Origin: an uncultured Pelagibacteraceae bacterium
Lineage (GTDB): Bacteria; Pseudomonadota; Alphaproteobacteria; Pelagibacterales; Pelagibacteraceae
DNA length: 64,000 nt
Reading direction: 5' to 3'
NCBI GenBank assembly: GCA_902612605.1
Contig: CACMDY010000005.1
Coordinates: 1 to 64,000 of the forward strand
Shown: one piece after another, positions 1-7,702 of the stretch
How positions within the stretch are numbered: the first letter of the stretch is position 1
How the letters are laid out: every line of letters starts with the position of its first letter
Program-made: the position numbers and the translations under genes
Notes under the pieces: generated by a model
What the model saw: only the letters and a program-made list of their open reading frames with translations
Database searches by the model: none
What the model was told of the DNA's origin: nothing

Positions 1-249
1 TAAATAAAAAATTATTGAATTAACTGATACAAATTCTAATAAACTTAATGAAATCGTTTTAGAGACTAGCCTATAAGCAAATAAAGATAAAAATACAAGT
101 ACTAAAAAAACTAATAACTGAAAACCAATTATATAAAAAAATTCAATTAAAAACAGTTCAGAAAAATTAGTCTTATTTAAAAAAAAAATTATTGGTAAAA
201 ATGGAAAAATTAATATTACATAGTAATAAATTTTTTTGTTAGATATCAT
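1..249 (-). CDS. Membrane protein, N-terminal part only (runs off window)
   Basis: An open frame starts with ATG at 249 and continues without a stop to base 1, giving the first 83 residues of a longer protein. The visible part is very hydrophobic: one likely membrane helix near residues 7-24, a second near 36-58, and the beginning of perhaps a third. A lysine pair near the N terminus suggests a cytoplasmic start. It lies 18 bases after the nadK stop on the same strand, so it is probably the next gene of that transcription unit. I do not recognise the family from this fragment. Confidence 0.6.
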   Translation of the reverse strand, partial: MISNKKIYYYVILIFPFLPIIFFLNKTNFSELFLIEFFYIIGFQLLVFLVLVFLSLFAYRLVSKTISLSLLEFVSVNSIIFYL

Positions 250-267
250 AAAAAAATTTATATTTTG

Positions 268-1038
268 CTACTTGGTTTCATTTCTTAATTGTTCTATTTT
301 AATTTTTTTTTGAAGACTTCTATTTTTATCAAATAGCAAATTAAATTGAATTTTTTTATTTGTTCTAATAGATATTGATTTTGCGTTTCTGATTTCAATA
401 TTATCAGCTACTGCACTAATTGGTCTTTTTATATAATTTAAATTTTTAATTCTAATATTTGATTTATCGCTAACAATTTTTCCTCTCCATCTTCTTGGAC
501 GAAAAGGACTTATTGGACTTATAGATAATTGTTTTGAATCTAGGCTTAAAATTGGGCCATGTACAGATAAATTATATGCAGTACTCCCAGCTGGTGTTGA
601 AACAAGAACACCATCAGAAATTAAATTTTTAATTATTTGTTTTTTTCCACTTATAATTTTTAATGATGCAGTTTGTCTGCTCTGTCTCAGAACAGAGATT
701 TCGTTAATTGCAATAGATTTTTTTAATAAGTTCGATTTAGTTTTAACTGACATTTCTAATGGAGAAATAGATACAATTCTTGCTTTAAGTAAACTTTTAT
801 AATTTATTTTTTTTGAGAATTTATTCATTAAAAAACCATAATTTCCAGAATTAATTCCATAAAAAGGTTTTTTATATTTATTAAATTTTTTTAACGTTGA
901 GAGCATAAATCCATCTCCACCGATCACAATTATAAGATTTGATTTTTGTAAAGAGTATGAATTTATTTTTTTTAAGACTGATTTTTTAATTACAAATGAT
1001 CTTTTATTTTTATCTGCAATTATAAAAGGATAAACCAT
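268..1038 (-). CDS. nadK: NAD kinase
   Basis: Phosphorylates NAD to NADP with ATP in the cytoplasm; the main source of NADP. The 256-residue product has the family landmarks: GGDG at 40-43, the NE pair at 112-113, DG at 142-143 and the glycine-rich TPAGSTAYN stretch near 148-156. The frame stays open further upstream, but that would put the start inside tRNA-Leu, so I take ATG at 1036-1038, which is followed by MVYPFII. That start lies only three bases after the tRNA CCA end and has no Shine-Dalgarno sequence, so after tRNA processing the message would be essentially leaderless. The tRNA and nadK probably share one transcript. Confidence 0.88.
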   Translation of the reverse strand: MVYPFIIADKNKRSFVIKKSVLKKINSYSLQKSNLIIVIGGDGFMLSTLKKFNKYKKPFYGINSGNYGFLMNKFSKKINYKSLLKARIVSISPLEMSVKTKSNLLKKSIAINEISVLRQSRQTASLKIISGKKQIIKNLISDGVLVSTPAGSTAYNLSVHGPILSLDSKQLSISPISPFRPRRWRGKIVSDKSNIRIKNLNYIKRPISAVADNIEIRNAKSISIRTNKKIQFNLLFDKNRSLQKKIKIEQLRNETK

Positions 1039-1041
1039 TAG

Positions 1042-1127
1042 TGGTGCCCTCGGCCAGACTCGAACTGGCACTCCCAAAAGGGCAAGGATTTTAAGTCCTT
1101 TGTGTCTACCAATTTCACCACGAGGGC
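1042..1127 (-). tRNA. tRNA-Leu (anticodon UAA)
   Basis: Read on the minus strand, an 86-nt class II tRNA with acceptor stem GCCCTCG / CGAGGGC, discriminator A and an encoded CCA. The anticodon stem AAGGA/TCCTT encloses the loop CTTAAAA, giving anticodon TAA (leucine). A D-arm, a variable arm around the CCCTTTTGGG stretch and a T-arm with TTCGAGT are all recognisable. Its first 39 nt plus 9 upstream bases recur exactly at 2584-2631. Confidence 0.95.
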
Positions 1128-1136
1128 ATGAGTTAT
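1089..1136 (-). repeat. Putative attachment-site repeat, tRNA-proximal copy
   Basis: This 48-bp segment (39 nt of the tRNA-Leu 5' part through the anticodon loop, plus 9 nt upstream) is identical to 2584-2631. The intact tRNA is at this end. An element that integrates at the anticodon loop and restores the tRNA would leave this pair of copies. The two copies bracket 1447 bp. Confidence 0.7.
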
Positions 1137-1159
1137 TTTCATGAGTATTTATGCTAATA

Positions 1160-1188
1160 TTTATAATTGAACAAGTTTAATAAGTAAA
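1160..1188 (-). promoter_or_regulatory. Predicted promoter of tRNA-Leu / nadK
   Basis: On the minus strand TTTACT (1183-1188) and TATAAA (1160-1165) are separated by 17 bases. Transcription would begin about 25 bases before the tRNA. The whole 29-base block matches 4644-4672 at 27 of 29 positions, spacer included. Confidence 0.55.
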
Positions 1189-1201
1189 ATTTTTTTATTT
1201 T

Positions 1202-1231
1202 ATCTCTCTGGTTTCTAGTTTGTTTCTAGTT
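1202..1231 (+). repeat. Paired TTTCTAGTT repeat, left copy
   Basis: Two copies of TTTCTAGTT (1212-1220 and 1223-1231) with an 11-base period, preceded by ATCTCTCTGG. The 30-base unit recurs in the same orientation at 2433-2462 with 26 of 30 matches. The two units flank the single gene of the tRNA-Leu insert. Such spaced repeats could be recombinase arm sites or operators. Confidence 0.6.
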
Positions 1232-1278
1232 ATCCTATAAAGTCCCAGAACCCAGAATCACGATCCCTAAAAGTTTTT

Positions 1279-2412
1279 TCATTTTATACAATTAGCATTA
1301 AATCCAATTAGATTGTCTATGCCATACTTTGGTCTTTTGGCTAAATAAGTAATATCTTTTTCATGTTTTATTCCAGTTACCATTTCCATTAAGGTATCAA
1401 TAGCTAAAGCCTCTTGATGTGTGTGCTTTCTAGCATTATGTTTTTTATATTGATTATTTTTTTGCTTACCATCGTATTTTCTTGAGGAGAAACTTTCATA
1501 ATCAGTGATCCCTAAATTTAATACTTCTGCTGCTTTAGTAATTCTATTCATAACTAGGTCTGGAACTTTAGCCCCCCAATTTTTAGCTAAATAGATGTAT
1601 CCTAAAGCTGAATTTAAACCATAAGAGTGATACCATAGGGCTCGAAACCCTCTAAAAGAATTATTATTGATATAGCCATCATCATAAAACACTTCCTCTA
1701 TATTTTTAAATCTAAAATTGAATTCTTTTGCTGCTAGTTTTTTATTGTTTGTCCAATGAGCATAAGCTAAGTTTGGAATTCCTCCGTTTCCCATTGCATA
1801 AAATCCTTTTTCTTTCTCTAAAAATTCTTCAGGCTTAATAAATTTTTTATGCATTTTTTTAATATACTTGTTAACAATTTTAATTTCTTTATCACTTAAG
1901 TAATCTTTAAGATAAATTGCTATTAGCAAATAATTTGTAAAAGCATCCCTTGCAAATTCATATGCATGATACCAGCAAGGTGCCTCGGGATTTCCATCTT
2001 TCCAACATTTTGGTTTCTTTTTTAACTCTTCTTTACCGATTGTATCTAGTAAAACATTTGCTTTAGCTATTTTAATCAATATTCCTTTAGCGTCATCAAT
2101 GTCAGTTTTATCATTATTACCAATTGCATTATGGGTAGCAACAGCAAACATGCTCATTGGACCAGTTAGATTTAAGTGATTTACACTTCTAGAATTTCCC
2201 AGCGCCCATTCACTCATCCAATCTAAACGTATTAAGCTTTCAATTCTAGCTTTTTTATATTTGGATTTAAAAGTCTCACCACCCACATATGAGCATGACT
2301 TAATCTTATCTGTATAAAAATGTTTAGGAAAAGATATATCTTTAGATTTAACTTTTGCTTCAGCAGATAAGCATAAAAATATGCCAAATAAAGTTAAAAG
2401 AATTTTTTTCAT
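1279..2412 (-). CDS. Secreted alginate-lyase-like (alpha/alpha toroid) protein
   Basis: A 377-residue protein with a clear signal peptide (lysine pair, hydrophobic core, AEA near residue 19), so probably periplasmic or secreted. The rest is helical and rich in Trp and Tyr. The stretch RGFRALWYH at 254-262 resembles the RGxRALxYH signature of family 5 polysaccharide lyases, and Arg254 and Tyr261 have the seven-residue spacing of the catalytic Arg/Tyr pair in that family. The usual Asn-His pair upstream is not clear (NG at 209-210), so activity is uncertain. It is the only gene of the insert bounded by tRNA-Leu repeats. A likely -10 TATAAT at 2420-2425 lies close to the start, with paired AACTAGAAA repeats just upstream, so transcription may be controlled there. 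Confidence 0.5.
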   Translation of the reverse strand: MKKILLTLFGIFLCLSAEAKVKSKDISFPKHFYTDKIKSCSYVGGETFKSKYKKARIESLIRLDWMSEWALGNSRSVNHLNLTGPMSMFAVATHNAIGNNDKTDIDDAKGILIKIAKANVLLDTIGKEELKKKPKCWKDGNPEAPCWYHAYEFARDAFTNYLLIAIYLKDYLSDKEIKIVNKYIKKMHKKFIKPEEFLEKEKGFYAMGNGGIPNLAYAHWTNNKKLAAKEFNFRFKNIEEVFYDDGYINNNSFRGFRALWYHSYGLNSALGYIYLAKNWGAKVPDLVMNRITKAAEVLNLGITDYESFSSRKYDGKQKNNQYKKHNARKHTHQEALAIDTLMEMVTGIKHEKDITYLAKRPKYGIDNLIGFNANCIK

Positions 2413-2432
2413 TATTAAAATTATATTATTTC

Positions 2433-2462
2433 ATCTCTTTAGTTTCTAGTTAATTTCTAGTT
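2433..2462 (+). repeat. Paired TTTCTAGTT repeat, right copy
   Basis: TTTCTAGTT at 2443-2451 and 2454-2462, again with an 11-base period, preceded by ATCTCTTTAG. It matches 1202-1231. Here it lies immediately upstream of the predicted -10 of the secreted-protein gene, so it could also act as an operator. Confidence 0.6.
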
Positions 2463-2535
2463 TGGTAGAATTTATAATTCATATTGCAATAAAAATAATT
2501 AAAGTTTTTTTAAAATTTAGAATTTAATGGGATTT

Positions 2536-2565
2536 AAGACTATATGAGACTGTGTGAGACTATAA
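2536..2565 (+). repeat. Three tandem 10-bp GAGACTRTRT units
   Basis: Three adjacent decamers, AAGACTATAT, GAGACTGTGT and GAGACTATAA, lie 19 bases inside the distal tRNA-derived repeat. The period is about one DNA turn, which suits cooperative protein binding on one face. Their place next to a candidate attachment site suggests recombinase or excisionase sites. Confidence 0.55.
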
Positions 2566-2583
2566 ATTTACCTACCCTATGTT

Positions 2584-2631
2584 TTTTAAGTCCTTTGTGT
2601 CTACCAATTTCACCACGAGGGCATGAGTTAT
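2584..2631 (-). pseudogene. tRNA-Leu 5' fragment (displaced attachment site)
   Basis: Exact 48-bp copy of 1089-1136: nine upstream bases and the first 39 nt of tRNA-Leu(UAA), stopping in the anticodon loop. It has no 3' half and cannot form a tRNA. The stop codon of the adjacent glycosyltransferase (2628-2630) lies inside it. Before the insertion that gene probably ended eight bases from tRNA-Leu. Confidence 0.8.
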
Positions 2632-3344
2632 CTTTTAAATCTGTTTAAATATAAGTTCTTTAAAGTTCTTAAAATTTCAATTTTTTCAATTTTAGATTTA
2701 CCCGCAGTTCTCTCATAAAAGGTTATTGGTATCTCTTTAATATTGAAATTTTTTCTCTTGAGTTCAAATATAGTAGACATAAAGAAGCTGTAACCAGTAT
2801 TATCTATAATATCTAAATTAAAATTTTTTAGTTTTTTTAAATTAAAACCTCTAAATGAGGTAGTAAATTCAGAACACTTTGAATTTAATACAAACTTTAT
2901 AAACTTATTACCAAAATAACTTATGAATAATCTAATACCTTTCATTTCACATTTTCCTCCTTGCATGTATCTTGATCCAATAACAAATGGATACTCATTT
3001 AGATTAGCTATAAAATTGCTAATTTCTTTTGGGTCATGAGAAAGGTCAGCATCCATGGTAATCAAATAATCAAAATTATTTTCTATAGCATAATTATATG
3101 CCTCTTTGTGAGCTGTATCTAAGCCAAGTTTTCCTTGTCTAATTATTAAATTGATTTGGCTAAATTTTTTTTTTAATTCTTTAATTATATTGGCTGTATT
3201 ATCAGGGGAATTATCGTCAATAATTAAAAGATCTATATTATTGTTATTATTAAAAATTGAATTAATGAATTCACTTATGTTGCCAGCTTCATTATAGGTT
3301 GCTGTAAATATAAGAATTTTTTTATTTGTTGAATCTAAGTTCAT
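2628..3344 (-). CDS. Family 2 glycosyltransferase, polyprenol-phosphate mannosyltransferase type
   Basis: Predicted to move a sugar from a nucleotide sugar to a polyprenol phosphate at the inner membrane face, making a lipid-linked donor for surface glycans. The GT2 features are plain: TATYNEAGNI near residues 14-23, IDDNSPDNT around 42-50, and the metal-binding DADLSHDP around 97-104. At 238 residues with no C-terminal membrane helices, it matches the soluble single-domain type of dolichol-phosphate mannose synthase. It lies eight bases after a polytopic membrane protein on the same strand, which could be its acceptor-side partner. Its last codons and stop fall in the tRNA-derived repeat, so its extreme C terminus may have been altered by the insertion. 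The sugar is not certain. Confidence 0.8.
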   Translation of the reverse strand: MNLDSTNKKILIFTATYNEAGNISEFINSIFNNNNNIDLLIIDDNSPDNTANIIKELKKKFSQINLIIRQGKLGLDTAHKEAYNYAIENNFDYLITMDADLSHDPKEISNFIANLNEYPFVIGSRYMQGGKCEMKGIRLFISYFGNKFIKFVLNSKCSEFTTSFRGFNLKKLKNFNLDIIDNTGYSFFMSTIFELKRKNFNIKEIPITFYERTAGKSKIEKIEILRTLKNLYLNRFKR

Positions 3345-3352
3345 AATAAAAT

Positions 3353-4582
3353 TTAGTTAAAACTTTTAAAGCGTGATTTGACGTCAATCTTATTATTAAT
3401 TAAATCATTAAAAACAATCAATTTTGAAATAATTCCTCCTCTAATACCAATATCGTTTTCAATTAGGTTACAACAATGAGGTATTCTTGTAAATGTAAAC
3501 TGAATAAAAACAAATATTGAAAATATTAAAATGAAAATTTTATTTTTACTATTATTGATAAAGTTACTTTTATTTTTCAATAAAAAAATATTTATACAAA
3601 AAAAGATAAATAATATAATATGAAACCATCTGCCCCAATCTCTGCCAATATAAAAAAGCGGAAATAGAGGTAAAATCACTAAAATATTTATTAAAATTTT
3701 CTTTCTGGTAAAATTTTCAATAGAATTAAAAATTATTAAGATTGGTATCAAAAAAAATATAAATATTGAGAAAAATTTTATTAAATTGGTAAATGGATTA
3801 ATCATATAAGAAAATTCACTTCTAGTTAAAATTGGAGCTCCAATTGTTTCTATTATTGATACACTTAGATTTTGCTTATCTTGTAATTCATTATAAATTA
3901 ATAAAGCTTTTTCTGCGCTAATAGGATTAAACCAAATATATAAAGCCAAAGGTATAAAAATTAGATAGGGAAAATAAAATTTAATCTTACCTTTAATAGT
4001 AGTGTCGTTTTCAATAATAATCCAAGATAAAACAATATGAAATGGTATTAAAAAAAAATTTACCTCATGTATGAGCGTATTAATGAATATTATTGGGAAA
4101 ATTATGAAAAAAAAGTATCTATAATAAAAAAATATATTATTTTCTTTATCATATTTAATTATTGCAATGTAGGTATGTAGTAATAATGAAAATATTCCAA
4201 AGATTTCTAATCTAGCATAACCACCAAGATCATAAAAATTGAAAAGTATAAAACTTGGATTAAATACAAAAAAAATGAAGATAAAAAGACTGTTTATTTT
4301 TAATTTTAATATTTTTAAAAACAAATAAAAATTAATAATTGAAAAAATATAAAATAAGCTTGAATAGAATAATCTTTTATCAAAACCTAAACTATCAAGT
4401 TTCAACATAATTGTTCCAATAAAACCTCTTGGCACAAATCCTGTTGAATAATTGATGTGCAATTCGTTATATGTCCAAAAATTGATAATATTATTTAAGG
4501 AGAAGTAATAAATATATGTAAATATTAAAAGATAAAATACAAATGAAAATAAATTAATATTTTTCTTTAAGAATTTTGACAT
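3353..4582 (-). CDS. Polytopic inner-membrane protein, probable glycan polymerase or lipid-linked sugar transferase
   Basis: A 409-residue, very hydrophobic protein with about ten predicted membrane helices and short loops rich in Asn and Lys. I do not recognise a signature motif. The first external loop carries an NYSTGFVPRGF stretch, and an IGRDWGRW stretch lies between late helices; arginines between helices are common in membrane glycosyltransferases and polymerases. The next gene is a polyprenol-phosphate sugar synthase, which fits a C-type sugar transferase or a Wzy/EpsG-like role, but this is inference from context. It is the first gene behind the predicted promoter at 4644-4672. Confidence 0.6.
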   Translation of the reverse strand: MSKFLKKNINLFSFVFYLLIFTYIYYFSLNNIINFWTYNELHINYSTGFVPRGFIGTIMLKLDSLGFDKRLFYSSLFYIFSIINFYLFLKILKLKINSLFIFIFFVFNPSFILFNFYDLGGYARLEIFGIFSLLLHTYIAIIKYDKENNIFFYYRYFFFIIFPIIFINTLIHEVNFFLIPFHIVLSWIIIENDTTIKGKIKFYFPYLIFIPLALYIWFNPISAEKALLIYNELQDKQNLSVSIIETIGAPILTRSEFSYMINPFTNLIKFFSIFIFFLIPILIIFNSIENFTRKKILINILVILPLFPLFYIGRDWGRWFHIILFIFFCINIFLLKNKSNFINNSKNKIFILIFSIFVFIQFTFTRIPHCCNLIENDIGIRGGIISKLIVFNDLINNKIDVKSRFKSFN

Positions 4583-4643
4583 TAAATATTTTATAAATTT
4601 ACAAATATTTTAAATGATAAAATAATCGTTATTTAGACTTAAG

Positions 4644-4672
4644 TTTATAACTGAACAAGTTTTATAAGTAAA
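4644..4672 (-). promoter_or_regulatory. Predicted promoter of the glycosyltransferase operon
   Basis: Minus-strand TTTACT (4667-4672) and TATAAA (4644-4649) with a 17-base spacer, about 60 bases before the start at 4582. The 29-base block is a 27/29 match to the tRNA-Leu promoter at 1160-1188, and the similarity includes the spacer. Confidence 0.5.
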
Positions 4673-4704
4673 TTTTTTAATATAACTTATATTACAAACT
4701 AAAT

Positions 4705-6414
4705 ATGGATAATTTAAAGAGAATTGTAGAAAATATTAAATTAGGAAATTTAGACGAAGCTTTAAAACTTTGTGATTTAAATGAATTTCAAGAGAATAAT
4801 TATATTATAAACAATTTTAAAGGTGTAATCTATTCATTAAAAAAGAAACAAGACATCGCAGAAAAATTTTTTTTAGAATCACATATTCTTAACAAAAAAT
4901 TTGAAGATCCTTTGAAAAATCTTTTTTTAATTAATATTAATAAAAAAAATTTTTTAGAAGCTATAAATATTTCAAAAAAATTATGCGAAATAGATAAAAA
5001 TAAAGATTTATATCTTTATTATTTAGCTTATGCTTATGAGAATAATAATAACAAGATTCTAGCAATTGATACTTATGATCAGTGTATTGAATTAAATGGT
5101 CAAAATAAAATTAAAGCTCTAAATAATGTAGGTAGTATTTACTTAAGAAATAATAAGATAAAAACTTCTTTAAAATATTTCGAAAAAGCAAATAAAATTT
5201 CTGAAAATGATAAAGTGTTGATAAATAATTTACTTTTAAATTATATTAAATTGAAAGATGAGAGTAAAGCTGATGAATTACTAATAGTTTCTGAAAATTT
5301 AGACAAAAATTATGAAGGATTTATTTATAATAAAGCTCAATATTATATTCTTAAAGAAAAATTTAATGAAGCAATAGAAATATTAAAAAAAAATAAAAGT
5401 TCGGTTAAATTTTTAATATTATTAATTGAACTATATTTTAATATGGGAAAATTCGAAGAGGCAGAATTATTACTTAAAGGAAATAAAAATGAAATTATTA
5501 ATGATATAAATTTTTATAATTATTTTGGGATAAGATCGCTCAGAGAGGGTAACTTTAAAGAAGGATGGAATTATTATGAAAGTCGAGGTTCTAAAACAAC
5601 AGGCTATTTAAAAAACTTAAAAGAATGGAAGGGAGAAAAATTAACAAATAAAAGTATAGTTGTTTTCTATGAACAAGGAATTGGTGATACAATTCAATTT
5701 TCTAAATATGTTTATGCTTTGACTAAAATAGCAGAAAAAGTATGTTTTGTAGTAAATACAGGAATAAAAAATTTATTTAGAACAGACATTAACAATCTTA
5801 TAATTGATACAAGACAAAATTTTAATGGAAGTAGTTTTGATTATAAAATCTCATTAGGTTCGTTGTTAAAATTTTTCTATTTAGAAAAATTTAATTCACA
5901 TGATTATTTAATTAATAAAAATATTGATACTAATGAAGATTGGAAAAATAAATTAAGTTCAAATAAACCAAACGTAGGTTTGGTTTGGACTGGCTCATTC
6001 CTGGGTCCAAATCAACCTTTCAGATCTATTCAATTAAAAAATTTAGTAAAAATTTTAAATCTCGATATTAATTTTTATTGTTTACAAAATGAAATTTGGG
6101 AAAGTGATAAAGAGTATTTTAATAATAATAAAATTCACGATTTTGGAAAATATAATTTAATTGAAATTTCATCAATTATAAAAAATTTAGATTTAGTAAT
6201 ATCAGTAGATACAGCAATATTGCATATTTCTGCTATTTTAAATAAAGAAACTTGGGGAATATTCAATATTTATCCTGATTGGAGATGGGGAGCACTTGAT
6301 AAAATCAACCCATACAATTCTCTTGTAAAAATAAATCAAACAAAATTTAATCAATGGGAGGATGTTACCGATAAGATATACCAAAAATTAAAAGATAAAT
6401 TTAAATTAAATTAA
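4705..6414 (+). CDS. TPR-repeat protein with C-terminal GT9-like glycosyltransferase domain
   Basis: A 569-residue cytoplasmic protein. The first about 290 residues are tandem TPR-type helical hairpins (for example the segment around ALNNVGSIYLRNNKIKTSL). The last about 270 residues resemble the heptosyltransferase (GT9) fold: a GIGDTIQFSKY loop like the GDxxxT-type loop of that family, then NVGLVWTGS, and near the end DLVISVDTAILHISA, the nucleotide-sugar binding region. Such TPR-GT9 fusions glycosylate surface polymers or proteins; the substrate is unknown. It is transcribed away from the glycosyltransferase pair and its 3' end overlaps the convergent oxidoreductase by nine bases. Codon use is extremely A/T-rich, as in its neighbours. 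Confidence 0.7.
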   Translation: MDNLKRIVENIKLGNLDEALKLCDLNEFQENNYIINNFKGVIYSLKKKQDIAEKFFLESHILNKKFEDPLKNLFLININKKNFLEAINISKKLCEIDKNKDLYLYYLAYAYENNNNKILAIDTYDQCIELNGQNKIKALNNVGSIYLRNNKIKTSLKYFEKANKISENDKVLINNLLLNYIKLKDESKADELLIVSENLDKNYEGFIYNKAQYYILKEKFNEAIEILKKNKSSVKFLILLIELYFNMGKFEEAELLLKGNKNEIINDINFYNYFGIRSLREGNFKEGWNYYESRGSKTTGYLKNLKEWKGEKLTNKSIVVFYEQGIGDTIQFSKYVYALTKIAEKVCFVVNTGIKNLFRTDINNLIIDTRQNFNGSSFDYKISLGSLLKFFYLEKFNSHDYLINKNIDTNEDWKNKLSSNKPNVGLVWTGSFLGPNQPFRSIQLKNLVKILNLDINFYCLQNEIWESDKEYFNNNKIHDFGKYNLIEISSIIKNLDLVISVDTAILHISAILNKETWGIFNIYPDWRWGALDKINPYNSLVKINQTKFNQWEDVTDKIYQKLKDKFKLN

Positions 6415-7698
6415 ATTGTATTGATATTCTCTAGCTTCAATTATTTGTTTTGGTAAATTAAGCTCAACATCATCCAATCTTATAAATTGATCTTTCATTA
6501 TGTCATTCTTTAAGACGGCATTATCAGTATAACCCATAGGTAAAATTCTTTCTTCTTTAGATCTTTTAGATGAAATCAACCTTCCCCTTGCACAATAACC
6601 CCCTTCTCCATCAAGTTTTTGTCCTGCCTTTAAATCTTTTTTTGCGACACTAGCTATTTCAGCATTAAAATTTTTTGTATGACCAGTTGCCTTACTATCA
6701 AGTACTATAGAATAAATTGATTGAGCTAACTCTAATCCAATATAATGATAAGGCCTCCAAATGGCAGAATAACTTCCCGAAGAGTCTGTTACCATTCCAT
6801 AATCTTTAAAACAGTTTTTCACATACTCATTTTGAGCTTTAATAACAATATACACTCCCCATCTAAGATCATTAGGTATATCTTTTTTATCTAAATCAAT
6901 GCTTGAAATAACTTCTACTTGACCAGAATAATCTAATAAACCTCCCTCAGATTTTGGAATTAATTTTTTAGCAATGTCATAAACTCCTATTGGAGGATAA
7001 GTTAATCCACTATTTGGACACTTTAAGTCTGTTGCATTACTAACAGCACACATTTCAATTGATGATTTGTCACCACATAAAAAACTATTAAACATTTTAG
7101 GATTCATACCAGATTCATTTTCAGCTCTTTCTTTAGTTAAACCATAGTGCCCCCAAACAGTTTCTGGTGTGGAATATTCAAAAGATGGATGATATTTTGT
7201 TCCTTTCCCTGCACATATAACTTCAAAACCATTTAATTTTGCCCATTCAATTTGTTCTAATATTAAAGATGGTTGATCACCATAAGCCATTGAACAGATA
7301 ACATTATTTTTTTTGGCTAAATCAGATAAGTATTTTCCACACAAAACATCTGCCTCAACATTTACCATTATTACATGCTTTTTTTTTTCTATTATTTTTT
7401 TTGCGTGAATGGTGCCAGAAATTGGATTCCCTGTAGCTTCAATGTATACATCAATTTCTCTATCTAAAACGTTTTCTAAATTGTCTGAAAAATTTATTTG
7501 TTCTATGGTTTCATAGGACAATCCACTATTTAAACAATTTTTTTTTGCTCTTTCAATATCAATTTCAATAATTGAATCTAAAATGATTTTGTTCAATTGA
7601 TTATATTGTGCGAGAAACATTGAAACAAATTTACCACAGCCAATAAAGGCAACTTTAATTGGTTTTTTTAAATTTTGAAGTTTAGAATATAAATACAC
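6406..7698 (-). CDS. NAD(P)-dependent oxidoreductase with C-terminal SAF domain (homoserine-dehydrogenase-like)
   Basis: A 430-residue protein with an N-terminal Rossmann fold: the VAFIGCGKF strand-loop near residues 16-24 is the dinucleotide site, and IEATGNPISGTIHAKK follows as in homoserine dehydrogenase-like folds. The last part contains a SAF-type segment, with KKDLKAGQKLDGEGGYCARG as its core. The family is seen with sugar-acid and polyol catabolism and is often annotated as a Gfo/Idh/MocA relative with a DRL-like catalytic domain. The substrate cannot be read from the sequence. It starts four bases after azlD and is the last gene of the minus-strand group. Confidence 0.7.
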   Translation of the reverse strand: MYLYSKLQNLKKPIKVAFIGCGKFVSMFLAQYNQLNKIILDSIIEIDIERAKKNCLNSGLSYETIEQINFSDNLENVLDREIDVYIEATGNPISGTIHAKKIIEKKKHVIMVNVEADVLCGKYLSDLAKKNNVICSMAYGDQPSLILEQIEWAKLNGFEVICAGKGTKYHPSFEYSTPETVWGHYGLTKERAENESGMNPKMFNSFLCGDKSSIEMCAVSNATDLKCPNSGLTYPPIGVYDIAKKLIPKSEGGLLDYSGQVEVISSIDLDKKDIPNDLRWGVYIVIKAQNEYVKNCFKDYGMVTDSSGSYSAIWRPYHYIGLELAQSIYSIVLDSKATGHTKNFNAEIASVAKKDLKAGQKLDGEGGYCARGRLISSKRSKEERILPMGYTDNAVLKNDIMKDQFIRLDDVELNLPKQIIEAREYQYNLI

Positions 7699-7702
7699 AG
7701 AT

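Noticed and set aside
1039..1077. Longer nadK start reaching into tRNA-Leu
   Set aside because: The extra residues are the translated tRNA gene and do not fit the NAD kinase family; ATG at 1036-1038 gives the normal length.
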